Assembly: GCF_002090115.1 (NCBI RefSeq)
Contig: NZ_BBRK01000005.1
Location: forward strand, 248,001-312,000
Length of the DNA stretch: 64,000 nucleotides
Direction: 5' to 3'
Origin: Demequina sp. NBRC 110054
GTDB lineage: Bacteria > Actinomycetota > Actinomycetes > Actinomycetales > Demequinaceae
Both the position numbers and the translations under genes were made by a program. This document shows positions 41,231 to 55,929 of the stretch, one piece after another. The number at the start of each line of letters is the position of its first letter. Within the stretch, counting starts at the first letter, position 1. Below the pieces are notes generated by a model. That model searched no databases and was not told the origin of the DNA. It saw only the letters and a program-made list of their open reading frames with translations.

Positions 41231-43219
41231 TCACGCCAGCCGCAGCGGCCCGTCCACCCGCACCCGCAGGTCGTCGCCGCCCGCCTTGGACTGCTCGCGC
41301 AGCAGGGACCGCAGCGCATCGACGCAGGCCTGGGCCGCGCCGCGGGACAGGAGCAGGGAGGCTCCCCGATCGTCGGGAGCGACGATGGCGCCGAGCGACT
41401 CGGCTCCGCTGGCCCTCACGGCCCGAGCCACGGCGGCCTCGGGGCCCTCGAGTCGCACGTGCCTGGTCACCGGCGGCAGGCTCAGCTCGGCGCGCTCGTC
41501 GTAGGCCTCGCGCACCGCGTCGGCCGCGCGCCACGTGCGCAGCGCGCGTGCGGTGAGCGCGGGGAGCTCCCCGACGATCGAGACACCCCCGCCGGCCGCC
41601 CGGCTGCGGGCGTGCGCTGCGGCGACCAGCCAATGGCGCAGCGCGACGACCTCTCCGCCGAGCCCCGACGCGGGAGCCGCAGCGTCCACGACGACCACGT
41701 GCGCGTAGCCCCCGGGCACCGCGGGGATCGCTCCGGGGACCGCGACGACGAGGCCGCCGGGCACCGCACCGTCGGGCACGACTCCGGACGATGCCGACGA
41801 CACCATCACCTGCACCCCCGAGGCCATCGCGCCCAGCTGCTCGGCAACGCGTGCGACGCCCTGCCTGCGCTGTGCGAGACGGTTCCCGTGGCATTCGGGG
41901 CAGTGCCAGTCGACCTGGGTGCGCCCGCACGACGTGCATACCGGATCCGCGCCCTGCGCAGGAAGGCTGAGCGATCCCCCGCACTCGCGGCACTCGGCCC
42001 ACGCGTCGCAGCGCGCGCATGCGGTCGCCTGCACGTAGCCGGCGCGGGGCACGACCACTGCCACGGGCCCGGCGGCGAGCGCCTCGGTGACGCGCCGCCA
42101 GACGCCCGGGGGCATCCAGTGGCGACCGGCGGGGCCGTCGTGGGCACGCCGCTCGTCGTCCCACAGGTCGATCGTCGCGGTGCGCGTCCTGAGGGCCTCG
42201 GTGTCCGGCTGCTCAAGCGTCGCCCAGTGGTGCGCCGTGAGAGCGACCGCCTCGATCGACGGCACGTAGCCGGCGACGACCAGGTCGCAGCCCTCGGACT
42301 CTGCGCGCATGTTCGCGATCGTGCGGGCATGCAGGTAGGGCGCGTGGGGGTCCTCGTAGGCGGTGTGGCCGTCGTCCCACAGCGCGAGGTGCGCGAGCCT
42401 CGGCACCGGCTGCATGACTGAGGGACGGGTGCCGACGACGAGGCCGACCTCGCCCCTGAGCGCGGCGAGGTACTGCCCGTAGCGCACGTTCGGTCCGTCG
42501 TCGGCGTCCAGCACGGCGAAGTCTCCGCCCCCGCGCGAGGTCCACCGCTCGAGGCCCGCGTCGCGAAGGACCGAGGCGACCGCCGCGACCGCGCGCGCGT
42601 CGGGAACGACGATGAGCGCGCTGCCCCGACCGGTCGCCGCCGCGCGCACCGCGTCCGCGGCGAGCTCGCGCGCGGCGGTGCTTCCCGGGCTCTCCGGGTC
42701 GGGGAGCGACTGCCGGACGACGCGCCTGGGCTCGCGCGCATCATGGTGCAGGCGGTCGGCGGCACCGAGCGCGTCCGCGGCGGCGCGGAGCCGGCCGAGG
42801 TCGACCTCCGTGTCGGGAGCGCGCTTCTCGACGGCCGCGACCCGGGGCGGCGCCATGAGCCGCAGCACGTCCCACGTCGAGCCGCACGAGCGCTGCGCGA
42901 GAGCCTCGGCGAGGCGCAGGGACGAGGGCGTGTACGAGGGTGCGTAGGCGGCGGACCTCACCTCGAGCAGCCGCCCCTCGAAGTCGCTGCGGTCGATGAC
43001 CGCCATCACGACCGCATTGACCAGCCTCCCCGCGAACGGCACCCGGACCCGATACCCCTGCTCGACCCGGTCGAGCTTGTCCGGTATCAGGTAGTCGAAC
43101 GGCGCGTCGAGGTGTGGCAGAGGTGAGTCGATGACGACGCGCGCGATCCGGCGCTCGGGCATCATGCCTGCGAGCAGGTGGGTCGCTCCTGCGTCCTCCG
43201 CTGTCGTGTCCTCCCCCAC
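41231..43219 (-). CDS. priA: Primosomal protein PriA, helicase-inactive actinobacterial type
   Basis: A 662-residue PriA-like protein. The N-terminal 3'-DNA-binding domain is present (RIARVVIDSPLPHLDAPFDYLIPD). The zinc-binding region with four CxxC pairs is clear (CARCDAWAECRECGG, CTSCGRTQVDWHCPECHG). The Walker A site is missing: where GxxGxGKT is expected the sequence reads ATGRGSALIVVPDA, and the DEEH box is replaced by WDDGHTAY. This is the known state of actinobacterial PriA, so it can act as a replication-restart scaffold but probably not as an ATPase. It starts 8 nt after metK. Confidence 0.88.
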   Translation of the reverse strand: MGEDTTAEDAGATHLLAGMMPERRIARVVIDSPLPHLDAPFDYLIPDKLDRVEQGYRVRVPFAGRLVNAVVMAVIDRSDFEGRLLEVRSAAYAPSYTPSSLRLAEALAQRSCGSTWDVLRLMAPPRVAAVEKRAPDTEVDLGRLRAAADALGAADRLHHDAREPRRVVRQSLPDPESPGSTAARELAADAVRAAATGRGSALIVVPDARAVAAVASVLRDAGLERWTSRGGGDFAVLDADDGPNVRYGQYLAALRGEVGLVVGTRPSVMQPVPRLAHLALWDDGHTAYEDPHAPYLHARTIANMRAESEGCDLVVAGYVPSIEAVALTAHHWATLEQPDTEALRTRTATIDLWDDERRAHDGPAGRHWMPPGVWRRVTEALAAGPVAVVVPRAGYVQATACARCDAWAECRECGGSLSLPAQGADPVCTSCGRTQVDWHCPECHGNRLAQRRQGVARVAEQLGAMASGVQVMVSSASSGVVPDGAVPGGLVVAVPGAIPAVPGGYAHVVVVDAAAPASGLGGEVVALRHWLVAAAHARSRAAGGGVSIVGELPALTARALRTWRAADAVREAYDERAELSLPPVTRHVRLEGPEAAVARAVRASGAESLGAIVAPDDRGASLLLSRGAAQACVDALRSLLREQSKAGGDDLRVRVDGPLRLA

Positions 43220-43227
43220 GGTTGGGG

Positions 43228-44394
43228 TCAGACCGCGGACTTCAGCGCATCGACCCTGTCGGTGCGCTCCCAGGTGAAGTCGGCGAGCTCGCGTCCGAAG
43301 TGGCCGTAGGCGGCTGTCTGACGGTAGATCGGGCGACGGAGGTCGAGGGCGTCGATGATGGCGGCAGGCCTGAGGTCGAAGACCTCCCGCACCGCCGCGA
43401 CGATGCGCTCGGGCGCCACGTGCGCCGTGCCGAAGGTCTCGACGTACAGGCCCACGGGGTGCGCGGTGCCGATCGCGTAGGCGACCTGGACCTCGCAGCG
43501 GTCGGCGAGGCCAGCCGCGACGACGTTCTTGGCGACCCAGCGCATCGCGTACGCGGCGGAGCGGTCGACCTTCGACGGGTCCTTGCCGGAGAACGCGCCG
43601 CCTCCGTGACGGGCCATGCCTCCGTACGTGTCGACGATGATCTTGCGACCGGTGAGTCCGGCGTCGCCCTTGGGCCCGCCGATCTCGAACTTGCCGGTCG
43701 GGTTGATGAGGCTGCGGTGGCCGGTCGAGTCGAGCTCGACGTCGGCGAGCACCTTGCCGATCACGGCCTCCTCGAGCGCGCCCCGCAGCGAGGCCATCTC
43801 CATGCCCTCGGTGTGCTGGCTCGAGAGCACGACGGTGTCCACGGTGCGCGCGACGTCGCCGTCGTAGCCGATCGTCACCTGGGCCTTGCCGTCCGGGCGC
43901 AGCCCCTCGACCTCACCCGAGCGGCGCACCTCCGCGAGCCGCGAGGTAAGGCGGTGCGCGATCGCGATCGGCAGCGGCATGAGCTCGGGGGTGTCGGTGC
44001 ATGCGTAGCCGAACATCAGGCCCTGGTCACCCGCGCCGAGGTCGTCCCCGTCGACGTCGGTCGCGTGCCCGACGCCCATCCAGATGTCGGGGCTCTGCTC
44101 GCCGATCGACACGGAGACGCCGCACGAGTCGCCGTCGAAGCCAATCCTCGACGACGTGTAGCCGATCTCGTTCACGACCTTGCGGATCGTGCCGGGGATG
44201 TCGACGTAGGCCTCGGTCGTGACCTCGCCCGCGACGTGCACGAGGCCGGTCGTCACCATGGTCTCGACCGCGACTCTCGAGGCGGGGTCCTGGCGCAGCA
44301 TCTCATCGAGGATCGCGTCGGAGACCTGGTCGCAGACCTTGTCCGGGTGGCCCTCGGTGACCGACTCGGACGTGAACAGACGAAGGGAACTCAT
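43228..44394 (-). CDS. metK: S-adenosylmethionine synthase
   Basis: A 388-residue enzyme making SAM from Met and [37 protein letters not shown] (signature 1), and [16 protein letters not shown] (signature 2) are complete. The start shown gives the usual MSSLRLF N-terminus; an ATG three codons upstream (44403) is possible. Gene sits between coaBC and priA. Confidence 0.97.
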   Translation of the reverse strand: MSSLRLFTSESVTEGHPDKVCDQVSDAILDEMLRQDPASRVAVETMVTTGLVHVAGEVTTEAYVDIPGTIRKVVNEIGYTSSRIGFDGDSCGVSVSIGEQSPDIWMGVGHATDVDGDDLGAGDQGLMFGYACTDTPELMPLPIAIAHRLTSRLAEVRRSGEVEGLRPDGKAQVTIGYDGDVARTVDTVVLSSQHTEGMEMASLRGALEEAVIGKVLADVELDSTGHRSLINPTGKFEIGGPKGDAGLTGRKIIVDTYGGMARHGGGAFSGKDPSKVDRSAAYAMRWVAKNVVAAGLADRCEVQVAYAIGTAHPVGLYVETFGTAHVAPERIVAAVREVFDLRPAAIIDALDLRRPIYRQTAAYGHFGRELADFTWERTDRVDALKSAV

Positions 44395-44446
44395 GCGGCC
44401 CATCGTACGGCCGGGGTCGGACAATGCGGAGCCCGAGCGACGAGCA

Positions 44447-45748
44447 TCACACCTGGTGCAGCAGCCTCACGACCTGATCGAGCACGCCGTGCGCCACCGC
44501 GAGCTTCGTGCCGGCGACCTCACCCACCCGCCCGCCGTCCGCGTCGAGCATCGTCACGGCGTTCGGGCGGTCGCCGAAGCCCTTGGCCTCGCCGACCTCG
44601 TTGACGCACATCAGGTCCGCCGCCTTGCGTCGCGCCTTCGCCGCGCCGTGCTCGCTGACGGACGCCCCCGCGTCCCCCGTCTCGGCCGCGAACCCGACGA
44701 TCACCTGGCCGTCGCGTCGTCCCTGGACCAGGGAGGCCAGCACGTCCTCCGTGGGCACGAGCGACAGCTCGAGCGTGCCGTCGCCGGACTTCTTGATCTT
44801 GTGACCCGCGACCTGCGCAGGGCGGAAGTCGGCCACCGCCGCAGCCATGATGACGACGTCGGCGCGCTCGGCCTCCTCGCGCATCGCTGCGCCGAGATCG
44901 GCGGTCGTGGAGACCTCGACACGCCTCACGCCCTCGCCGGCCGGAAGCGCCACATGCGCGGAGACGATCGTGACGTCGGCGCCGCGCTCGCGCGCCGCCT
45001 CGGCGATCGCGAAGCCCTGGTGACCGGAGGACCGGTTGCCCAGGAAGCGGACCGCGTCGAGGGGCTCGCGCGTGCCCCCGGCGCTCACGACGAGCCGGAC
45101 GCCCTCGAGGTCTCCCCAGCCGGCCGTCGCATCGTCCTTGGAACCGCCGGGCGTGACCGAAGCGTCGTCTCCGGCACCGCTCTCCGTGGCACCAGCATCG
45201 TCCGTGCCGCCCAGCACGCCCTCGGTCGAGGCGACCGAGTACAGCGCGGCGACGATGTCCTCCGGATCGGGCAGGCGGCCCGGACCCGAGTCGGGCCCGG
45301 TGAGGCGGCCCACGGTGGGCTCGATCACGTGCACACCGCGCGCCTTGAGCGTCGCGACGTTGGCGCGCGTCGCCTCGTTCTGCCACATCTCGGTGTGCAT
45401 CGCGGGCGCGACGACCACCGGTGCGGAGGTCGCGAGCAGCGCGTTGCCGAGCAGGTCGCGCGCCTCTCCCCTGGCCATCGAGGCGAGGAAGTCGGCGGTT
45501 GCGGGGGCGACGAGGACGATGTCGGCCCGCTGGCCCAGCCGCACGTGCTGGACCGACGGGACGTCCTCGAAGGTCACAGTCGGCGCGGGCGCACCCGAGA
45601 GCGCCTCCCACGTGGAGCGCCCGACAAAGTTGAGGGAGGCCGCGGTGGGGATGACCCTCACCGAGTGCCCGTCCTCGGCCAGGCGCCTCAGCACGAGGGC
45701 GACCTTGTACGCGGCGATGCCGCCCGTCACCCCCAGCAGGACGCGCAT
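44447..45748 (-). CDS. coaBC: Phosphopantothenoylcysteine synthetase/decarboxylase
   Basis: A 433-residue bifunctional coenzyme A enzyme. The CoaC half has [35 protein letters not shown] and [13 protein letters not shown]. The CoaB half has [23 protein letters not shown] and [10 protein letters not shown]. The two are joined by an unusually long Gly/Asp/Ser/Thr linker (about residues 183-218, e.g. [16 protein letters not shown]). Context next to rpoZ and metK is standard for actinobacteria. Confidence 0.95.
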   Translation of the reverse strand: MRVLLGVTGGIAAYKVALVLRRLAEDGHSVRVIPTAASLNFVGRSTWEALSGAPAPTVTFEDVPSVQHVRLGQRADIVLVAPATADFLASMARGEARDLLGNALLATSAPVVVAPAMHTEMWQNEATRANVATLKARGVHVIEPTVGRLTGPDSGPGRLPDPEDIVAALYSVASTEGVLGGTDDAGATESGAGDDASVTPGGSKDDATAGWGDLEGVRLVVSAGGTREPLDAVRFLGNRSSGHQGFAIAEAARERGADVTIVSAHVALPAGEGVRRVEVSTTADLGAAMREEAERADVVIMAAAVADFRPAQVAGHKIKKSGDGTLELSLVPTEDVLASLVQGRRDGQVIVGFAAETGDAGASVSEHGAAKARRKAADLMCVNEVGEAKGFGDRPNAVTMLDADGGRVGEVAGTKLAVAHGVLDQVVRLLHQV

Positions 45749-45776
45749 GCGGCGCTACCGACGCGGTTGAGGCGGG

Positions 45777-46043
45777 CTACTCGGCGGAGTCGCCGAGCTC
45801 CAGCAGGTCTCCGGCGTTGATCTCGCGGAGCGCGACCGACAGCGGCTTGTCGGTCTGGTCGGCCTCGACGAGCGGGCCCACGTTGTCGAAGTGGCCCTCG
45901 CCGAGCACCTCGTAGTACGAGTTGATCTGGCGCGCACGCTTCGAGCTGTAGATCACCAGCGCGTACTTCGAGTCCACCTTCTCGAGCAGCTCGTCGATGG
46001 GCGGGTTGGTGATGCCCTGGGGGTCTGCGACGGTTCCAGCCAC
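45777..46043 (-). CDS. rpoZ: RNA polymerase omega subunit
   Basis: An 88-residue protein. [35 protein letters not shown] is the omega signature; the C-terminus [16 protein letters not shown] completes the fold. Start GTG preceded by aaggag at good spacing; a longer frame upstream lacks support. Located between gmk and coaBC as in most actinobacteria. Confidence 0.95.
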   Translation of the reverse strand: MAGTVADPQGITNPPIDELLEKVDSKYALVIYSSKRARQINSYYEVLGEGHFDNVGPLVEADQTDKPLSVALREINAGDLLELGDSAE

Positions 46044-46108
46044 GTCATGCTCCTTGTGTTGCTCTTCGGTGTCGATCGGCGGGACGTCGTCCCGCAAACC
46101 TGCTCAGT

Positions 46109-46663
46109 CTACCGTGCCGCGTCAACCAGGGCCGCGAGGCCCGCGACGGCCGTGTCGAGATCGTCGTTGACGAGCTCCTCGTCGAACTCCGAGGCGGACG
46201 CGAGCTCCTCGCGCGCCGTGCGGAGCCGTCGCTCGCGCTCCTCCTCCGTCTCAGTGCCGCGGCCCACGAGCCGGCGCACCAGCTCATCCCACGACGGCGG
46301 CTGGAGGAACACGAACAGCGCCTCCGGCATGGAGGCGCGCACCTGCCTCGCGCCCTGGAGGTCGATCTCCAGCACGCATGGCACGTCATCCGCGAGGCGC
46401 TCCTCGACGGGTCGCCGCGGCGTGCCATAGCGGTGGGTGCCGTGCACGGTCGCCCACTCGAGCAGCTCGCGGTCGTCGATCATGCGATCGAACTCCTCGG
46501 GGGTGACGAAGAAGTAGTCCTCGCCGTCCACCTCGCCGGGCCGTGGGGCACGCGTGGTCGCCGACACGGACACCCAGATCTCCGGGCGCGCCTTCTTGAG
46601 GGCGCGGACGACGGTGCCCTTGCCGACGGCCGTGGGGCCCGCCAGCACGACGAGTCTGCTCAC
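46109..46663 (-). CDS. gmk: Guanylate kinase
   Basis: A 184-residue kinase converting GMP to GDP. P-loop GPTAVGKG at residues 9-16 (usually GPSGVGKG), [21 protein letters not shown] for GMP binding, and the lid region [20 protein letters not shown] start in a GTGA overlap with mihF, so translation of the pair is coupled. Confidence 0.95.
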   Translation of the reverse strand: MSRLVVLAGPTAVGKGTVVRALKKARPEIWVSVSATTRAPRPGEVDGEDYFFVTPEEFDRMIDDRELLEWATVHGTHRYGTPRRPVEERLADDVPCVLEIDLQGARQVRASMPEALFVFLQPPSWDELVRRLVGRGTETEEERERRLRTAREELASASEFDEELVNDDLDTAVAGLAALVDAAR

Positions 46664-46974
46664 GCCTTCTCGCGCGTGAGCAGAGCCTCGACCTGATGGG
46701 TACCGAGGCCGCGGATGCGGCGTGCGTGCGAGATGCCGATGTCGTCCATGACGACGATCGCTCGCTTGGGTCCGATGCCCGGCAGGCACTGCAGGAGATC
46801 CTTCACGCGGATCCCGGCAAGCGCGTCGTCGGACTTCGCCTTGGAGATCGCCTGCTCGAGCGTCATCCCGCCGCCAGCAAGGTCCTCCTTGAAGACGCGT
46901 CGGGCCGAACGCACGGCGGTGGCCTTCACCAACGCCTCGGCACGCTGCTCCTTGGACAGCTCCGGAGTGGCCAT
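46660..46974 (-). CDS. mihF: Integration host factor, actinobacterial type (mIHF)
   Basis: A 104-residue nucleoid protein. The helix-two-turn-helix region [32 protein letters not shown] is characteristic, preceded by a long basic helix [12 protein letters not shown]. mIHF bends and condenses DNA and aids site-specific recombination. It is unrelated to proteobacterial IHF. Conserved pyrF-mihF-gmk order. Confidence 0.95.
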   Translation of the reverse strand: MATPELSKEQRAEALVKATAVRSARRVFKEDLAGGGMTLEQAISKAKSDDALAGIRVKDLLQCLPGIGPKRAIVVMDDIGISHARRIRGLGTHQVEALLTREKA

Positions 46975-46993
46975 GGGCCTTCCTTCCTCGTAC

Positions 46994-47851
46994 CTAATCC
47001 TGCAGACCTAAGGACTGCAGGGTGTACTGCGCTGCGCCGGCGGCCGCCTGGATCGCGCCGCGCAGCCTCTCCACGAAGGGGCCCGCATTGAGCACCCCTC
47101 GTGACTGGTTCACGAGCACACGCCCTCGGGCGTTGCCGAATACCTGCAGCAGCTGCTGAGGTCCCGCACCCTGCGCGCCCACGCCGGGCGACAGGATCGG
47201 TCCGTTGAACGACCCGAGATCGATTCCCAGGTCCCTGACCGCGTCGCCGACGGTCGCGCCGACGACGAGGCCCACATCTCCCATACGCTCGGCGCCCTCG
47301 TTGAGCTCCTGAGCCTGGCGCACGATGGCTCCCGCGACGGACTCGCCGTCCGCGGTGCGCGCGTGCTGCACCTCGGGCCCCTCGGGGTTCGAGGTCAGCG
47401 CGAGCACGAAGACGCCCTTGCCGGTGTGCTTCGCGAGGTCGAAGGCCGGCTGGAGCGATCCGAAGCCGAGGTACGGGGACACGGTGATCGCGTCCGCCTC
47501 GAGCGGCACGCCTTCGGAGAGGTACGCGTCGGCGTAGCCCTCCATCGTGGAGCCGATGTCGCCGCGCTTGGCGTCGAGGATCGTGAGGATCTCGAGCTCA
47601 CGGGCCCGTCCGAGCACGTGCTCGAGAGCGGCCACTCCCCTGGCGCCGTGGCGCTCGAAGAACGCCGCGTTGGGCTTCACGGCCGCTGCCGAGCGGACGC
47701 TCGCCTCGAGCACCGTCTCGCCGAAGGCGGCGAGGCTCTCGGCCGAGTCGTTGAGGCCCCAGCGGGCCAGCAGCTCGGGGTGCGGGTCGATGCCCACGCA
47801 GAGCGGACCGGCCTCGTCCATCGCCGCGGCCAGCCGTTCACCGAATGCCAT
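46994..47851 (-). CDS. pyrF: Orotidine 5'-phosphate decarboxylase (type 2)
   Basis: A 285-residue TIM-barrel enzyme making UMP. LCVGIDPHPELLARWGL at the N-terminus and ILTILDAKRGDIGSTMEGYADAYL, with the catalytic Asp-Lys-Asp set, are typical of the larger actinobacterial form. The ATG with aggaggagaa was preferred over an upstream frame extension. A small hairpin GCGGGG/CCCCGC (47869-47885) lies between carB and this gene. Confidence 0.95.
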   Translation of the reverse strand: MAFGERLAAAMDEAGPLCVGIDPHPELLARWGLNDSAESLAAFGETVLEASVRSAAAVKPNAAFFERHGARGVAALEHVLGRARELEILTILDAKRGDIGSTMEGYADAYLSEGVPLEADAITVSPYLGFGSLQPAFDLAKHTGKGVFVLALTSNPEGPEVQHARTADGESVAGAIVRQAQELNEGAERMGDVGLVVGATVGDAVRDLGIDLGSFNGPILSPGVGAQGAGPQQLLQVFGNARGRVLVNQSRGVLNAGPFVERLRGAIQAAAGAAQYTLQSLGLQD

Positions 47852-47933
47852 GCTTCTCCTCCTGGGGCGCGGGGCTGACCCCCGCTGTCGCAATCATCCT
47901 CATGGTACCTATGTCACCCGCTCCTTGCAGGGA

Positions 47934-51227
<3,294 letters not shown>

Positions 51228-51229
51228 CG

Positions 51230-52351
51230 TCAGCGCTCCCCCTTCATGAGGTCGATGAATCGGTCGAACAGGTAGGCGGCGTCGTGGGGACCCGCGGCGG
51301 CCTCCGGGTGGTACTGCACCGAGAAGGCGGGGATGTCGAGGCACTCGAGGCCCTCGACCACGTCGTCGTTGAGGCACACGTGGCTGACCTTGACGCGGCC
51401 GTAGCCTGCGGGGGCGTCGCTCTCGCCGTCCAGGGGCGCGTCGACCGCGAAACCGTGGTTGTGCGCGGTGATCTCGACCTTGTCGGTCGTGCGGTCCATG
51501 ACGGGCTGGTTGATGCCGCGGTGGCCGAAGGGAAGCTTGTAGGTGCCGTAGCCGAGGGCGCGGCCCAGCAGCTGGTTGCCGAAGCAGATGCCGAAGAAGG
51601 GCACCTTCTGGTCGAGCACCTTGCGCAGGTCGCCGACGGAGCGGTCTGCCGCCGCGGGGTCCCCGGGGCCGTTCGAGAAGAACACGCCGTCGGGGTTCAT
51701 CGCGAGGATCTCCTCGCCCGTGGTGGACGACGGGACGACCGTGACGCGCAGGCCGCGCTCTGACATGCGCTCGGGGGTCATCGCCTTGATGCCGAGGTCG
51801 ACCGCGACGACGTGGAGGCCCAGGTCCTCGCCCTTGGCGGAGATCTCGTAGGGCTCGGTCACCGAGACGGCGTCGGCAAGGTGGGCGCCCGCCATCTCCT
51901 CGCCGGCCTTCACGCGGGCGACGAGCTCCTCGACAGGGGCAAGCGCCGCGCCGGAGAAGATCCCTGCGCGCATCACGCCGCCGCGCAGGATACGGGTGAG
52001 CTGGCGCGTGTCGATGCCGGAGATGCCGACGATGCCCTGCTCCTTCAGCATGTCGTCGAGCGAGCGCGTGGCGCGCCAGTTGGACGGCACGCGCGCGGGG
52101 TCGCGGACCACGTAGCCGGCGACCCAGATCTGGGTCGACTCGTCGTCCTCGTCGTTGACGCCCGTGTTGCCGATGTGCGGCGCGGTCATGACGACGATCT
52201 GGCGGTGGTAGCTGGGGTCGGTGAGGGTCTCCTGGTAGCCGGTCATGCCGGTGTTGAAGACGATCTCGCCGAGCGTCTGGCCTTCGGCGCCGTACGGGCG
52301 CCCCTCGAAGACCTGACCGTCCTCGAGGACGAGCAGAGCCGTGTCTGTCAC
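51230..52351 (-). CDS. carA: Carbamoyl-phosphate synthase small chain
   Basis: A 373-residue glutaminase subunit. An N-terminal CarA domain ([20 protein letters not shown]) is followed by a class I amidotransferase domain with the nucleophile in [17 protein letters not shown] and the His-Glu pair in [14 protein letters not shown] start with aaggag upstream. Lies between pyrC and carB. Confidence 0.96.
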   Translation of the reverse strand: MTDTALLVLEDGQVFEGRPYGAEGQTLGEIVFNTGMTGYQETLTDPSYHRQIVVMTAPHIGNTGVNDEDDESTQIWVAGYVVRDPARVPSNWRATRSLDDMLKEQGIVGISGIDTRQLTRILRGGVMRAGIFSGAALAPVEELVARVKAGEEMAGAHLADAVSVTEPYEISAKGEDLGLHVVAVDLGIKAMTPERMSERGLRVTVVPSSTTGEEILAMNPDGVFFSNGPGDPAAADRSVGDLRKVLDQKVPFFGICFGNQLLGRALGYGTYKLPFGHRGINQPVMDRTTDKVEITAHNHGFAVDAPLDGESDAPAGYGRVKVSHVCLNDDVVEGLECLDIPAFSVQYHPEAAAGPHDAAYLFDRFIDLMKGER

Positions 52352-52363
52352 GGTGGGGACTCC

Positions 52364-53670
52364 TTAGAAGGTCTGGTCGAAGCGGGCGTCGACGTACGTG
52401 GGGACGCCTCGCAGGAAGGTGGCGACGGCCTTGCCGGGCAGCTCGCGGCCCGCGAAGGGCGTGTTGCGCGAGCGGCTCGCCATCGTCGACGCATCGACGA
52501 CGTACGCGGCCTTGGGGTCGATGAGCGTGAGGTTCGCGGGCTCTCCGTCCGCGATGGGTCGGCCGTGGAGGTGCTCCACCCGACCGATCCTGGCGGGCGC
52601 CTCCGACATCACGCGCGCCACATCCCTCCAGGTCATGCGTCCAGTGTCCACCATCGCGGCCTGCACCGCGCCCACGGCGGTCTCGAGGCCGATCATGCCG
52701 AACGACGCGGCGGCCCACTCGCAGTCCTTGTCCTCGGACGCGTGCGGGGCGTGGTCGGTGCCGACGATGTCGATCGTGCCGTCCGCGAGTCCTTCGCGCA
52801 GCGCCTCGATGTCCTCGTCGGTGCGCAGCGGCGGGTTGACCTTGAAGCGCGGGTCGTACGACCGCGCCTCCTCGTGGCTCAGATTGAGGTGGTGCGGCGT
52901 GGCCTCGGCCGTCACGTTGTAGCCCATGGACTTCGCCCAGCGGACGATGTTCACGCCGCCCGCCGTGGTGAGGTGCTGGATGTGGACGCGCGAGCCGACG
53001 TGCCCGGCGAGCAGCGCGTCGCGCGCGATGATCGACTCCTCGGCGACCGCGGGCCAGCCGGCGAGGCCGAGGTCCGCCGAGACGGGGCCCTCGTGCATCT
53101 GCGAGCCCTCGGTCAGGCGCAGGTCCTGCGCGTGCTGGATGATCACGCCGTCGAACGTCTTCACGTACTCGAGCGCGCGGCGCATGATGACCGGGTCGTA
53201 GACGCACACGCCGTCGTCGGAGAAGCCGCGCACGCGCGCCTTCGAGTTCGCCATCGCGCCCATCTCGGACAGGTGCTCGCCCTTGAGGCCCACGGTGACC
53301 GCGCCGACCGGGAACACGTCCACGAGGCCGATCTCGCGGCCGCGCGACCAGACCTGCTCGACGACACCCGCGGTGTCGGACACCGGGTTCGTGTTCGCCA
53401 TCGCGTGCACGGCGGTCCAGCCGCCCTTGGCGGCGGCCTTGGAGCCGGTCTCGATGGTCTCGGCGTCCTCGCGGCCGGGCTCGCGCAGGTGGGTGTGCAG
53501 ATCGACGAGGCCGGGCAGCAGGACGCAGCCGGCGGCGTCGACGCGGACGGCGTCGGCGGGCGCCTCGGCCACAGGGACGATGCGACCGTCGACGACGGCG
53601 ATGTCCCGCACCTCCTCGCCGTAGACGGAGGCTCCGCTGATCAGGAACGGACGGTGCTCGGTCGTGGCGC

Positions 53671-53674
<4 letters not shown>
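52364..53674 (-). CDS. pyrC: Dihydroorotase (class I)
   Basis: A 436-residue zinc amidohydrolase. Metal-site [32 protein letters not shown] and [14 protein letters not shown] are all present. Forms dihydroorotate from carbamoyl aspartate. The ATG overlaps the pyrB stop (ATGA), indicating coupled synthesis with aspartate carbamoyltransferase, which often complexes with this dihydroorotase class. Confidence 0.95.
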
Positions 53675-55290
<1,616 letters not shown>

Positions 55291-55385
55291 GCGGGACGGT
55301 GCCGCGTGCCATGCCGGGGGTCGTGTCTGGGGTGAGGCTGCTGCTTTGGCTCTTGCTGCTGCTTCGATTCTTGCCGTGCCGCGGG

Positions 55386-55832
55386 TTACTGCGCGTCGTC
55401 CTCGACGTCGGCGACGTCCGACGGGAAGGCGGGCGCGTCGCGGGCGATCTTGCCGAGCACGCCGTTGATGAAGCGGGGCGAGTCGTCCGTCGAGAGGTCC
55501 GAGGCGAGGTCCACGGCCTCGTCGATCGCGACCGCGGTCGGGACGGACGGGTTGAAGAGGATCTCCCACGTGGCGAGGCGCAGCAGGGCGCGGTCCACGG
55601 CGGGCATGCGCGTGAGCTCCCAGTCGGGCGAGGCCTCCTGCACGAGCGCGGTGATCTCGATCCAGCGGCCCACGACGCCGCGCACGAGCTCCTCGCTGTA
55701 CGGCGGCAGCGGGGTCTCGCGGCCCGAGTTCTGCAGGCGCTCCTCGAGGACCTCGGAGACGTTGGCGCCGCGCTGGTCGGCCTCGAAGAGGATGTCGAGC
55801 GCGCGCTTGCGGGCCTTGGTGCGTGCGGCCAT
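55386..55832 (-). CDS. nusB: Transcription antitermination protein NusB
   Basis: A 148-residue helical protein. AARTKARKRALDILFEADQRG is the N-terminal boxA-RNA-binding helix; RLATWEILFNPSVPTAVAIDEAVDLASDLSTDDSPRFINGVLGKI is the conserved core. With NusE it binds boxA of rRNA transcripts. The ATG has aggaggctc upstream. Normally next to efp in actinobacteria; here a membrane gene separates them. Confidence 0.95.
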   Translation of the reverse strand: MAARTKARKRALDILFEADQRGANVSEVLEERLQNSGRETPLPPYSEELVRGVVGRWIEITALVQEASPDWELTRMPAVDRALLRLATWEILFNPSVPTAVAIDEAVDLASDLSTDDSPRFINGVLGKIARDAPAFPSDVADVEDDAQ

Positions 55833-55929
55833 GAGCGGTGAGCCTCCTGGGGTCGTCCAGCGGCGCCGAGAAGCGCCTCGTATGCGACTCACAAGGATAC
55901 GCGGTGTGTGGGGGTGTGTGCGCGAGCGA

